From positions 62,001 through 126,000 of the forward strand of contig NZ_VLLA01000010.1 in the NCBI RefSeq assembly GCF_007830635.1: a stretch of 64,000 nucleotides of DNA. Reading direction: 5' to 3'. The position numbers and the translations under genes were made by a program. The notes under the pieces were generated by a model. It was not told the origin of the DNA, made no database searches, and worked only from the letters and a program-made list of their open reading frames with translations. Positions 15,961 to 24,916 of this stretch are shown in pieces; the first letter of the stretch is position 1, and every line of letters starts with the position of its first letter. This stretch comes from Bradyrhizobium huanghuaihaiense. GTDB lineage: Bacteria; Pseudomonadota; Alphaproteobacteria; Rhizobiales; Xanthobacteraceae.

Positions 15961-17688
15961 CTATTTCTTCAGCGCGAACACCCAGATCACGCCGCCCTGC
16001 GGCACGTTGGCCTCGATACCGATGTTGTTGGTGACCAGCGCATCCTGGATGCGCTGCGCATCCACGCCCCATCCCGACTGGATCGCGATGTACTGGACAC
16101 CGTCGACCTCATAGGACACCGGCATGCCCATGATGCCGGAGTTGGTCTTCTGCTCCCACAACAGCTCACCGGTCTTGGCGTTGAAGGCGCGGAAGTTGCG
16201 GTCGTTGGTACCGCCGGCGAAGACGAGATCGCCCGCGGTTGCCGTGACCGATCCGAACAGCTGCGACTTCGGGAAATTGTGCTGCCACACCTTCTTGCCG
16301 GTGACGGGATCCCACGCCTGCAGCTCGCCGAAATGATCGGCGCCAGGCTTTGTCTTCAGCCCGATGTCTTCGGGCTTGGTACCGAGCCAGAGCTCACCCG
16401 GCTTGAGCGCAACCTTCTCGCCGGTGAAGCCACCGCAGAAGTTCTCGTTGGCGGGCACGTAGACCAGCTTGGTCCGTTCGCTATAGGCGGCCGACGGCCA
16501 ATCCTTGCCGCCCCACAGCGACGGGCAGAATTCGACGCGCTTGCCGATGACGGGCTTGTGCGCGGGATCGACGATCGGCTTGCCGCTCTCGGCATCGATG
16601 CCCTTCCAGACATCGGTCGAGACGAATGGCCAGCCGGCGACATAGTTGATCTTGGTCGGCGTGCGCTCGAGCACCCAGAAGATCGCGTCGCGTCCCGGGT
16701 GGACCAGGCTCTTGATGTTGCGGCCATCGCGTTGCAGGTCGATCAGCATCGGCGCCTCGACCTCGTCCCAATCCCAGGAATCGTTCTGGTGATATTGGTG
16801 ATAGGTCTTGATCTTGCCGTTGTTCGGATCGAGCGCGAGCACCGACGAGGTGTAGAGATTGTCGCCGGGATGAGTCTCGCCGGGCCATGGCGCCGCATTG
16901 CCGACGCCCCAATAGATCGTCTTGGTGTCCTTGTCGTAATTGCCGGTCATCCAGGCTGAGCCGCCGCCGTTCTTCCAGTCGTCGCCCTGCCAGGTGTCGT
17001 GACCGGGCTCGCCTTCACCGGGAATGGTGTAGGTCCGCCACAGCTCCTTGCCGTCCTTGGCGTCATAGGCGGCGACATAGCCGCGCACGCCGAACTCGCC
17101 GCCGGAGCCACCGACGATGACCTTGCCGTCGACGATCAGCGGCATCAGGGTCATGTACTGGCCCTTCTTGTAGTCCTGCACCTTGGTGTCCCACACCACC
17201 TTGCCGGTCTTGGCATCGAGCGCGACGACGTGGTCGTCGGTGGTGGCGAGATAGAGCTTGTCCTCCCAGAGGCCGACGCCGCGGCTGGTCGGATGCAGCT
17301 GGAACAGATCATCCGGAAGTTGCCGCTTGTAGCGCCAGTATTCGTCGCCGGTCTTCGCGTTCAGCGCGATCACCTGCCCCATCGGGGTCGCCACGAACAT
17401 CACGCCGTTGTTGATGATGGGCGGCGCCTCGTGGCCTTCGACCACGCCGGTGGCAAAGGTCCAGACCGGCGTGAGATTCTTCACGTTCGAGGCGTTGATC
17501 TGGTCGAGCGGGCTGTAGCCCTGCCCGTCATAGGTCCGCCTGTAGAGCATCCAGTTGGCGGGTTCCGGATTTTCCAGCCGCTGCGCGGTGACCGGCGTGT
17601 AGCTCTCGATCGGGCCGGCGATTGCGGCGGTCGCGGCAAGACAGGTGAAGGCGACGAAGCCGGACAGGTACCATTGCTTCCTGGTCAT
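15961..17688 (-). CDS. PQQ-dependent dehydrogenase lacking the vicinal disulfide
   Basis: Periplasmic quinoprotein of the methanol/ethanol dehydrogenase family, 575 residues, signal peptide 1-25 (MTRKQWYLSG...AAIAG). RBS AAGGGGA lies 6 nt before ATG 17688. The catalytic-region motif DSWDWDEVE gives Asp306 and Asp308, so it carries the lanthanide-type DxD. The place where its relatives have Cys-Cys reads LHPTSRGVG (residues 131-139): the disulfide ring above PQQ is absent. There is no cytochrome c beside it; a Tat-exported Rieske protein gene lies 113 nt upstream on the same strand. Substrate unknown. Confidence 0.92.
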   Translation of the reverse strand: MTRKQWYLSGFVAFTCLAATAAIAGPIESYTPVTAQRLENPEPANWMLYRRTYDGQGYSPLDQINASNVKNLTPVWTFATGVVEGHEAPPIINNGVMFVATPMGQVIALNAKTGDEYWRYKRQLPDDLFQLHPTSRGVGLWEDKLYLATTDDHVVALDAKTGKVVWDTKVQDYKKGQYMTLMPLIVDGKVIVGGSGGEFGVRGYVAAYDAKDGKELWRTYTIPGEGEPGHDTWQGDDWKNGGGSAWMTGNYDKDTKTIYWGVGNAAPWPGETHPGDNLYTSSVLALDPNNGKIKTYHQYHQNDSWDWDEVEAPMLIDLQRDGRNIKSLVHPGRDAIFWVLERTPTKINYVAGWPFVSTDVWKGIDAESGKPIVDPAHKPVIGKRVEFCPSLWGGKDWPSAAYSERTKLVYVPANENFCGGFTGEKVALKPGELWLGTKPEDIGLKTKPGADHFGELQAWDPVTGKKVWQHNFPKSQLFGSVTATAGDLVFAGGTNDRNFRAFNAKTGELLWEQKTNSGIMGMPVSYEVDGVQYIAIQSGWGVDAQRIQDALVTNNIGIEANVPQGGVIWVFALKK

Positions 17689-17801
17689 GGACGTTCCCCT
17701 TTTCATCCGTTTGAATTCTTGTGAATTCTTGTCGTTCGTCCCGTCGTCCGCCCGTCGGCGGATGCGGCCTCTCGTGACGCGGGCATACCCCGCACCGTCC
17801 A

Positions 17802-18455
17802 TCATCCCGGCTGCGCGCCACCTACCTTTCCGACGAAGTTGCCGGCGACGCTGAGTGATCCATCAGCGAGCGCGAGCGGCAGCGCCGCGAGCCGCCGCGG
17901 CGCCGGTCCGAACACGACCTGCGCGCCCGCGCGAGGATCGTATTCGGAGTTGTGGCACATGCACTTGAACACCTCCTTGTCGCCGACATCGCTCTTGACC
18001 CAGGCGGTGACGGGACAGCCGGCATGCGAGCAGATCGCCGAATAGGCGAGGATGCCATCGACGGCACGCTCACGGGTCTTTTCGTCGAGCTCGTTGGGAT
18101 CGAGGCGGATGATCAGGATCTCGTTGAGCCGGGATGCGCTGCGCACCACCGACGTCTTGGGGTCCTTCGGCCAGGCATGCACCGGCGGCCCGCCGGCCGC
18201 CAGATCGGCCAACGTGACCGGCTTTCCTTCCTGGTCGCCTTCGGAGAAGACGAGCACGTCACCTTTCTGAGGCCGTTCGTCGGAGCCAGGCGCATCCTCG
18301 CCGGCGCGCGCCTGGGTAGAACAGCCGAGGCATGCGGTGGTGGCGAGTGCACCGAGCAGCAGCGTTCGCCGCGTCTGCTCGGTGCCCGCGTCAACTTCAG
18401 GTTCCGCAGCACTCTCGGAGGGTGAAGATGTGGTGTTGAACGATGCGCGAGCCAT
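17802..18455 (-). CDS. Tat-exported Rieske [2Fe-2S] protein
   Basis: About 217 residues. TRRTLLLGALATTACLGC (28-45) is a twin-arginine signal. The Rieske site is Cys142-Ser-His144-Ala-Gly-Cys147 and Cys165-Met-Cys167-His168-Asn-Ser, with the two cluster ligands and the disulfide cysteines of bc1-type Rieske proteins. No cytochrome b or c1 genes are near, so this is a stand-alone electron carrier. It is probably co-transcribed with the PQQ dehydrogenase downstream and may be its acceptor (inference). The start at 18455 is chosen so that the RR motif sits near the N-terminus; an in-frame TTG at 18578 would add 41 residues. Confidence 0.88.
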   Translation of the reverse strand: MARASFNTTSSPSESAAEPEVDAGTEQTRRTLLLGALATTACLGCSTQARAGEDAPGSDERPQKGDVLVFSEGDQEGKPVTLADLAAGGPPVHAWPKDPKTSVVRSASRLNEILIIRLDPNELDEKTRERAVDGILAYSAICSHAGCPVTAWVKSDVGDKEVFKCMCHNSEYDPRAGAQVVFGPAPRRLAALPLALADGSLSVAGNFVGKVGGAQPG

Positions 18456-18700
18456 GCCCGCTAGCAGGCGCTGGAACTCTGCCGAAAACAAGGCGAAGAA
18501 TTGGCGCCGCAGTGCATCAATATGGCTTTGCTCGCGTTGATTGAATGAGAATGAACGCGAGCAAGCGTGTTTTCGCAAATTCTACTTCGCATTGCGCGAA
18601 CAGCATGATGATTTTGCAGATCAGACCGATGCTACAGGAATTGGTGCAACGCGCCATCACGCGATGCGTGCTGCACATTTCTCAGGCACGCATTTTGTAT

Positions 18701-19165
18701 TCACGACCTGAGCACGTGACGCGGTGAAGCGATGCGGCCTGCAACAGTTGCCGACGCCATCTCAAAACTGTCGGCGATACGACGGGCCTTGTCGATGAAG
18801 AGCGCGGCCGCCGGAGGCGGGCAGACTTCGCGTGCGGTCTGTTCGAACAGATCGAGCCAGCGATCGAAATGGCCGCCGACCAGGCTCAGCGGCAGATGCG
18901 CCCGCATCGGCGAGCCATGATAGCGGCCGCTCATCAGCACGACCGACGACCAGAAATCCGTGAGCTTGGCGAGATGCTCGTCCCAATTCTGCACGATCGC
19001 GAACACCGGCCCCAGCAGCGCGTCCTTGCGCACGCGCCCGTAAAAGCGGGTGACGAGCTCCCCGATCATCTCCTCAGTGATCCCGGTGCGCTCGATCGCA
19101 TCCTGGGTCAACAGGTTCCGTCGCACAGCCGCAGCTTCGCGCTCGGCCTTCAGTCGATCCGACAT
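18701..19165 (-). CDS. group III truncated hemoglobin
   Basis: 154 residues. FYGRVRKDALLGPVF near residue 41 (with Tyr42 in the B10 area), WDEHLAKLTDFWSSVVL (61-77) and MRAHLPLSLVGGHFDRWLDLF (87-107), containing the likely proximal His90, follow the 2-on-2 globin pattern of group III (Ctb-like). Such proteins bind O2 and NO and are linked to NO or low-oxygen metabolism. The start at MSDRLKAE is preferred to a longer form. It is monocistronic. The 245-bp gap to the Rieske gene holds nothing I can name. Confidence 0.9.
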   Translation of the reverse strand: MSDRLKAEREAAAVRRNLLTQDAIERTGITEEMIGELVTRFYGRVRKDALLGPVFAIVQNWDEHLAKLTDFWSSVVLMSGRYHGSPMRAHLPLSLVGGHFDRWLDLFEQTAREVCPPPAAALFIDKARRIADSFEMASATVAGRIASPRHVLRS

Positions 19166-19303
19166 GTCCTTTGTTTTCCGTTCCGTTGTTCCCGCAAGGC
19201 CGCCCGTTCGACATTGTCGGGCCAATCGCGCGCGGCGTCTTTGTCGCAGCGCAAATTGCGGGATCTGGCGGCGGACGCTCGACGCCCGCCGCCGACGCCT
19301 TGA

Positions 19304-20155
19304 TCAGGCGTTGTAAGTGTAAAAACCCTGCCCGGTCTTGCGACCGAGATGGCCGGCATCGACCATCTCTTTGAGCAGCGGCGCTGGCCGATATTTAGGA
19401 TCGTTGAAGCCTTTGTAAAAGACCTCCATGACCGAGAGCATGGTGTCGAGGCCGACGAGATCGGCGAGCGCCAGAGGCCCGATCGGATGGTTGCAGCCGA
19501 GCTTCATGCCGGCGTCGATCTCTTCCGCGGTCGCGATGCCTTCCTGGAGCGCGAAGATCGCTTCGTTGATCATCGGGCAGAGGATGCGGTTGACGGCGAA
19601 GCCCGGGCTGTTCTTGGCGGTGATCGCCACCTTGCCGACGCGCTGGGCGAAATCGAGCGCCTTGGCGTGGGTGTCGTCGGAGGTCTGCAAGCCCCGGATG
19701 AGTTCCAGCAGCGCCATCACCGGCACCGGGTTGAAGAAGTGCATGCCGATGAAACGGTCGGGACGATCGGTCGCCGCCGCGAGCTTGGTGATCGAGATCG
19801 AGGAGGTGTTGGTGGCAACCAGCGTGCGCGGCGACAGGTTGGCGCAGAGATCCTTCAGGATCTTGACCTTGAGCTCCTCGTTCTCGGTGGCGGCCTCGAT
19901 GACGAGGTCGCAATTCGACAGCTTCGCGCGGTCGGTCGTGCCGGTGATGCGCTTGAGCGTCGCCTCGCGGTCGGCCGCCGACATCTTCTCTTTCTTGACT
20001 AGCCGCTCGAGGCTACCGCCAACGGTCGACAGGCCGCGGTTCACCGCCGCGTCGGAGATGTCGACCATCACGACCGAGAGCCCAGCCGCGGCGCAGATCT
20101 GCGCGATACCGTTCCCCATGGTGCCTGCCCCGATGATGCCAACGCTCTGGATCAT
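19304..20155 (-). CDS. hbdA: 3-hydroxybutyryl-CoA dehydrogenase
   Basis: NAD(P)-dependent 3-hydroxyacyl-CoA dehydrogenase, 283 residues, interconverting acetoacetyl-CoA and 3-hydroxybutyryl-CoA in the cytoplasm. The N-terminal Rossmann motif is GAGTMGNGIAQICAAAG (9-25). The family signature HFFNPVPVMALLELIRG lies near 140 and the C-terminal dimer domain has NSPGFAVNRIL and MKLGCNHPIGPLALADLVGLD. Length is exactly that of Clostridium-type Hbd and the PHB-cycle enzymes. It is transcribed alone; the 231 bp between it and the next gene show nothing notable. Confidence 0.96.
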   Translation of the reverse strand: MIQSVGIIGAGTMGNGIAQICAAAGLSVVMVDISDAAVNRGLSTVGGSLERLVKKEKMSAADREATLKRITGTTDRAKLSNCDLVIEAATENEELKVKILKDLCANLSPRTLVATNTSSISITKLAAATDRPDRFIGMHFFNPVPVMALLELIRGLQTSDDTHAKALDFAQRVGKVAITAKNSPGFAVNRILCPMINEAIFALQEGIATAEEIDAGMKLGCNHPIGPLALADLVGLDTMLSVMEVFYKGFNDPKYRPAPLLKEMVDAGHLGRKTGQGFYTYNA

Positions 20156-20386
20156 TGCCTCATATCCTTCATCCTAGCGGGCCAGCCGGCTACCGGCCCG
20201 GCCCCATTGTTTCTGCATCAGGGTCTAGCACCGCCAAGGGGCGCCTGCGACCTGATCCTGCCTCTTCCTTAAAGCATCCAAGGAGGGAATAAAGCCGTTC
20301 GTCCGCGGCGAAAAGGCATGATTTGGCACCGTTGGAGCCTGTTTTGCCCGGGTTTGCACCACATCCCACCTCCGCCGACCCTCATC

Positions 20387-21865
20387 TCACCCGAGACGCA
20401 GCACCTTGCCCGGATTCATGATGTTGTCGGGGTCGAGCGCCCGCTTGATCGTACGCATGATGTCGAGCTCGGTCCTGGCGCGATAGTGCTGGAGCTCGTC
20501 GAGCTTCTCGATGCCGATGCCGTGTTCGGCCGAGATCGAGCCGCCCATGGACGTGATGAGGTCGTTGACGGCCCGTGTGATCGCCGGCGAATACTGGCCG
20601 AGCGTGGCGCGATCCATGCCCTTCGGACCCATGAAGGAGAAGTGCACATTGCCGTCGCCGATGTGGCCGAGCGGATAAGGGCGGATCGTCGGCAGGATGT
20701 CGAGCGCGGACTTCAGACCCTTGTCGATGAATTCGGGAATCCGGGAGATCGCGACCGACACGTCGTAGCTCAAACCGGGCCCCTCGGCGCGCGAGGCCTC
20801 GGCCACGCTTTCGCGGATGCGCCACATGTTGCGCGACTGCGTTTCGGTTTGCGCGATCACCGCATCGAGCACCCGGCCCGCATCGAGCTGATCAGCCAGA
20901 AACTGCTCCATCCTGTCCGACATGCCTGCACCGCCGTCCTGCCGCGGGCGGGCCGACGACCATTCGAGCAGGAGATACCAATCGGTCTCCGCCTTGAGAG
21001 GATCCTGCGCGCCGGGAATATGCCGCAGCACCATATCGATGCATGCGCGGCTCATGAGCTCGCAGGAACTGACATTGTCGTCGGAGGCCGCATGCGCCTC
21101 CGACAGGAGCTCGATCGCGGCGCTGGGATCGCGGATTGCGAGCCACGCCGCGCAGACGTCCTTCGGCGTGGGCCAGAGCTTCAGCACCGCCTTGGTGATG
21201 ATGCCGAGCGTGCCTTCAGCGCCCATGAACAGGTGCTTGAGGTCGTAGCCGGTGTTGTCCTTCTTGAGCGCACGCAGCCCGTCCCAGACATCTCCGTTGG
21301 CCAGGACGACCTCGAGGCCCAGCACCAGATTGCGCGCATTGCCGTAGCGCAACACCTGCACGCCGCCGGCGTTGGTAGAGAGATTGCCCCCGATCATGCA
21401 CGAGCCCTGCGCGCCCAGGCTGAGCGGAAACAAGCGATCATGGCGCGCGGCCGTGTCCTGAAGCGTCTGGAGGATGCAGCCCGCCTCCACGGTCATGGTG
21501 TAGCCGACGGAATCGACATGCAGCACGTGGTTCATGCGGCCGAGCGAAAGCAGGATGCCGCGATGCACGGGCCACGGCGTGGCACCGCCCATCAGGCCCG
21601 TGTTGCCGCCCTGCGGCACGATGGCAATGCCATTGTCGTGGCAGAGCTTGACGACCGCGGAGACTTCCGCGGTGCTGGCTGGTCGCACGACCGCTGCAGC
21701 CTGCCCGGTGAGCTCGCCGCGCCAGTCGGTCACGAACGGCCGTTTGTCGTGCTCATCCAGGATCAGGCCCTTGTCGCCCACGATGGCTCGCAGGCGGTCG
21801 AGAACGGCCGGCGTCACGGGCACGGTCGGAATGGAGGGAGCGGTGACAAGGGCAGCACCCGGCAT
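20387..21865 (-). CDS. FAD-linked D-2-hydroxyacid dehydrogenase (D-lactate / D-2-hydroxyglutarate type)
   Basis: 492 residues, GlcD/D2HGDH family flavoenzyme. The PP-loop that binds FAD is visible (VPQGGNTGLMGGATP near 80), followed by GSCMIGGNLSTNAGG near 150. The C-terminal metal-binding elements HIGDGNVHFSFMG and SAEHGIGIEK are those that hold Zn in the active site of this family. ATG 21865 is preceded by GAGAGGA at a 4-nt spacing; the open frame runs much further upstream but only antisense to the hisC-like gene. Electrons go to a quinone or an ETF. Which D-hydroxyacid it uses cannot be told from sequence; D-2-hydroxyglutarate and D-lactate are the main options. Confidence 0.93.
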   Translation of the reverse strand: MPGAALVTAPSIPTVPVTPAVLDRLRAIVGDKGLILDEHDKRPFVTDWRGELTGQAAAVVRPASTAEVSAVVKLCHDNGIAIVPQGGNTGLMGGATPWPVHRGILLSLGRMNHVLHVDSVGYTMTVEAGCILQTLQDTAARHDRLFPLSLGAQGSCMIGGNLSTNAGGVQVLRYGNARNLVLGLEVVLANGDVWDGLRALKKDNTGYDLKHLFMGAEGTLGIITKAVLKLWPTPKDVCAAWLAIRDPSAAIELLSEAHAASDDNVSSCELMSRACIDMVLRHIPGAQDPLKAETDWYLLLEWSSARPRQDGGAGMSDRMEQFLADQLDAGRVLDAVIAQTETQSRNMWRIRESVAEASRAEGPGLSYDVSVAISRIPEFIDKGLKSALDILPTIRPYPLGHIGDGNVHFSFMGPKGMDRATLGQYSPAITRAVNDLITSMGGSISAEHGIGIEKLDELQHYRARTELDIMRTIKRALDPDNIMNPGKVLRLG

Positions 21866-22090
21866 GTGTTCCTCTCTTTGCGGCTCTTCTGCGCAGCCTT
21901 GGGCTGCGCCGGCCTTCTTTGTTGTTTTCAGGTCTTGCGTTTGCACGATGAGGCTAGCATGAAGGCCGCGCTTGGGGGAACGTCGCCCGACATGAGGCCC
22001 GCGCGGATCTGTCGAGGATGCCGACGGCAAGTGCCCTTCCTCCGAGGCCCCGCATCCCCTACTGTGCCGGATCAACCCGGATTGGAGATC

Positions 22091-23143
22091 ATGAGCCGCT
22101 TCTGGAGTCCGGTCGTCCACACGCTTTCGCCCTACGTGCCGGGCGAGCAGCCGAAGCAGGACGGCGTCGTCAAGCTCAACACCAACGAGAATCCCTATCC
22201 GCCCTCGCCGCGCGTGCTGACGGCGATCGCATCGGCTGCGGAGCGGCTGCGCCTCTATCCCGACCCGCACGCCACCCGCTTGCGCGAGGCGATCGCGGCC
22301 TACAGCGGCGTTGCGCCCGAGCAGGTGTTCGTCGGCAACGGGTCGGACGAGGTTCTGGCTCACACCTTCCAGGCGCTCCTGAAGCACGATAAGCCGCTTC
22401 TGTTTCCCGATGTCACCTACAGCTTCTACCCGGTCTATTGCCGCCTCTATGGCATAGCGCATGAGGAAGTGCCGCTCGATGCCGCGATGAGGATCGAGAC
22501 CGCCGGCTACAGGCGGCCGTCGAGCGCCATCCTGCTCTGCAATCCCAACGCGCCCACCGGTATCGCCCTTTCGCGCGAGGCAATCGCCGCACTGCTCGCG
22601 GAAAATCCGGACCGGCTGGTGGTGGTGGACGAGGCCTATGTCGATTTCGGCGCCGAGAGCGCCGTGCCGCTCGTTGCGCGCCACGACAATCTGCTGGTCA
22701 TCCAGACCTTCTCGAAGTCGCGCTCGCTCGCGGGCCTCAGGGTCGGATTTGCCATCGGCCAGCGGCCGCTGATCGAGGCGCTGGAGCGCGTGAAGGACAG
22801 CTTCAACTCCTATCCCGTCGATTGTCTCGCCATCGCCGGCGCCGTCGCCGCCATCGAGGACGACGCATGGTTCCTCGAGACCCGCGCCCGCATCATTGCA
22901 AGCCGCGACGTGTTGGCGCGCGATCTCGGGCAACTCGGCTTCGAAGTATTGCCGTCGCTTGCGAACTTCGTGTTCGCACGTCATCGCAGCCGGAGTGGCG
23001 CCGATCTCGCGACCGCCCTTCGCCAGCGTGGTGTACTGGTCCGGCACTTCAAGAAGCCGCGCATCGAGGACTTCCTGCGCATCACCGTCGGAACGGAGGC
23101 AGAGTGTAGCCGGCTGATCGACGTGCTGCGTGGGTTGATCTAG
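22091..23143 (+). CDS. hisC: histidinol-phosphate aminotransferase family protein
   Basis: Class I/II PLP aminotransferase, 350 residues. The start at MSRFWSP is set by GGAG at 22085-22088; the frame stays open far upstream only because it is opposite the flavoenzyme gene. LNTNENPYPPSP (29-40), NPNAPTG (151-157), Asp180-Glu-Ala-Tyr183 and the PLP lysine Lys209 in SKSRSLAGLRVGF are all typical HisC features. It is away from any his operon, so it may be a second HisC or an aromatic-amino-acid or related transaminase. It is divergent from the flavoenzyme across 225 bp. Confidence 0.92.
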   Translation: MSRFWSPVVHTLSPYVPGEQPKQDGVVKLNTNENPYPPSPRVLTAIASAAERLRLYPDPHATRLREAIAAYSGVAPEQVFVGNGSDEVLAHTFQALLKHDKPLLFPDVTYSFYPVYCRLYGIAHEEVPLDAAMRIETAGYRRPSSAILLCNPNAPTGIALSREAIAALLAENPDRLVVVDEAYVDFGAESAVPLVARHDNLLVIQTFSKSRSLAGLRVGFAIGQRPLIEALERVKDSFNSYPVDCLAIAGAVAAIEDDAWFLETRARIIASRDVLARDLGQLGFEVLPSLANFVFARHRSRSGADLATALRQRGVLVRHFKKPRIEDFLRITVGTEAECSRLIDVLRGLI

Positions 23144-23270
23144 CTCAGCGAAGGCGGCGGCCGCCGCTTGAACACAATGGCATTTGCAGGGACCAGTCCG
23201 TGACGCACCTTCGCCGCCTCGACATCGACGCCCCGGAGGCACGCGCTCGAACATCGAAGCGCGGGCGCGG

Positions 23271-23969
23271 ATGAACGACTTCGCGCGATCCATCGGCGCC
23301 GCCTTCACGCTGATCGGCGAGGCCGACGCCGAGCTTCTCGGCATCGTCGCATTGTCGGTCCGCGTCAGCCTGACCGCAAGCATCGTCGCGCTGCTGATCG
23401 GCGCGCCGATCGGCGCACTGCTCGCGATCAGCCGTTTCCGCGGACGGCAGGTCATCATCGTGCTGACCAATGCGCTGCTCGGCCTGCCGCCCGTCGTGGT
23501 AGGGCTCGCGCTCTATCTGCTGCTGTCACGGTCCGGCCCGCTCGGAGCGGCCGGGCTGCTGTTCACGCCCACCGCCATGGTGATCGCGCAGACGCTGCTC
23601 GCCACGCCGATCGTGGTGGCGCTGGTGCATCGGCCGGCAAGCCTGCTCTGGGCGGAGTATGGCGATCTGGCGCGGATCGACGGTCTGTCGGCCCTGCGCA
23701 GCATGGCGCTCCTGCTCGCGCTGGGACGGACCTCGCTGCTGACGGCCTTTCTCGCGGCCTTCGGCCGCGCCATCGCGGAGGTCGGCGCCATCATCATCGT
23801 CGGCGGCAACATCCGCGGCTTTACGCGCACGATGACGACCGCGATCGCGCTGGAGACCAGCAAGGGCGACCTGCCGCTGGCGCTGGGTCTCGGGCTGATC
23901 CTGCTCGCACTCAGCGTTGCGGTGTCGACCGTCGCCTTTCTGCTAGTTGGCCGCGTTGGGGAAAAATAG
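23271..23969 (+). CDS. tupB: tungstate ABC transporter permease
   Basis: 232 residues with five to six membrane helices and the binding-protein-dependent permease signature EYGDLARIDGLSALRSMALLLALGR (EAA-like loop) around residue 135. The opening LIGEADAELLGIVALSVRVSLTASIVALLIGAPIGALLA and GRAIAEVGAIIIVGGNIRG are close to TupB. ATG 23271 is used; upstream codons to 23184 are Arg/Pro-rich and unlikely. Its 3' end overlaps the convergent tupA by 27 nt. No tupC ATPase lies next to either gene. Confidence 0.9.
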   Translation: MNDFARSIGAAFTLIGEADAELLGIVALSVRVSLTASIVALLIGAPIGALLAISRFRGRQVIIVLTNALLGLPPVVVGLALYLLLSRSGPLGAAGLLFTPTAMVIAQTLLATPIVVALVHRPASLLWAEYGDLARIDGLSALRSMALLLALGRTSLLTAFLAAFGRAIAEVGAIIIVGGNIRGFTRTMTTAIALETSKGDLPLALGLGLILLALSVAVSTVAFLLVGRVGEK

Positions 23970-24752
23970 CTGCTCGCCGCCGACCTTGTAGCCGGCAATC
24001 GCCTGCTGTCCTTTGGGAGACACCAGCCAGTCGATGAAGGCCTGCCCGTCCTGTGCCTTCACATTCGGATGCTTGGCCGGATTGACCAGCATGACGCCGT
24101 ACTGGTTGAAGAGCCGCTTGTCGCCCTCGGTGAGGATGGCGAGTTCGCCGCGATTCCTGAACGACAACCAGGTACCACGATCCGACAGCAGATAGGCGTT
24201 CGAGGACGAGGCCATGTTCAGCGCGGGCCCCATGCCCTGGCCGATCTCGCGATACCAGCTGTCCTTGCCGGAACTGACATCGACACCCGCCTCCTTCCAC
24301 AATCTCAGCTCGGCTGCGTGGGTGCCGGACTTGTCGCCGCGCGAGATGAACGGCGCCTTTGCCGCCGCGATCCTGCGCAGCGCATCGGTGACGTCCTTGC
24401 TGCCGGCGATCTGCGCCGGATCGCTTTTCGGGCCGATGATGACGAAGTCGTTGTACATCACGTCAAAGCGCTTCACGCCCTGCCCTTCCGACATGAACTT
24501 GTCTTCGGCAGGCCTGTCATGGACGAACACCACGTCGGCATCACCGCGCCGCCCGATGTCCAGCGCCTGGCCGGTGCCGACGGCAACGACTTTCACGTCG
24601 ATGCCCTCGGCCTTCGAGAACAGCGGCAGCAGATGGCCGAACAAACCCGACTGTTCGGTCGACGTCGTCGAGGCCACCGTGATGGTGCGATTCTGCGCGA
24701 ATGCAATGGTGGACCAGAGCAGAACCGCTCCGATGGCGACTATTCTTTTCAT
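23943..24752 (-). CDS. tupA: tungstate-binding periplasmic protein
   Basis: 269 residues, signal peptide MKRIVAIGAVLLWSTIAFAQ. VASTTSTEQSGL (27-38) is the TupA hallmark that wraps the oxyanion, followed by VVAVGTGQALDIGRRGDADVVFVHD (56-80), YNDFVIIGP near 100 and FISRGDKSGTHAAE near 135. It captures tungstate (possibly molybdate) for TupB. Usually tupA, tupB and tupC run in one operon; here tupA faces tupB head-on with overlapping 3' ends, so the two must be transcribed separately. Tungstate or molybdate supply would feed enzymes such as the molybdenum hydroxylase at 12569-15335. Confidence 0.93.
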   Translation of the reverse strand: MKRIVAIGAVLLWSTIAFAQNRTITVASTTSTEQSGLFGHLLPLFSKAEGIDVKVVAVGTGQALDIGRRGDADVVFVHDRPAEDKFMSEGQGVKRFDVMYNDFVIIGPKSDPAQIAGSKDVTDALRRIAAAKAPFISRGDKSGTHAAELRLWKEAGVDVSSGKDSWYREIGQGMGPALNMASSSNAYLLSDRGTWLSFRNRGELAILTEGDKRLFNQYGVMLVNPAKHPNVKAQDGQAFIDWLVSPKGQQAIAGYKVGGEQLFFPNAAN

Positions 24753-24866
24753 GCCTCGTCCTCACACCAGATGCCCGGGAGTTCCAAGTTAACCTTGAGA
24801 CCGCACCACAGGGAACCCCCACATTCGGCACAACTCACATTGCTGCGACGCGCCACGCCCGAGTTT

Positions 24867-24891
24867 GGAACGCCCCCTCCACGCACAGGTT
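24867..24891 (+). promoter_or_regulatory. EcfG-like promoter, near-consensus
   Basis: GGAAC (24867-24871), 16-nt spacer, GGTT (24888-24891), one base from the consensus CGTT. It ends 25 nt before the ATG of the small secreted protein, the same geometry as the exact match at 15342. Confidence 0.5.
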
Positions 24892-24916
24892 GTCTCGGGC
24901 AATGCAGGAGTACAAC

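Noticed and set aside
20318..22090. N-terminal extension of the hisC-like gene by about 590 codons
   Set aside because: The extension is antisense to the FAD dehydrogenase gene; the proper hisC start at 22091 has an RBS and standard length.
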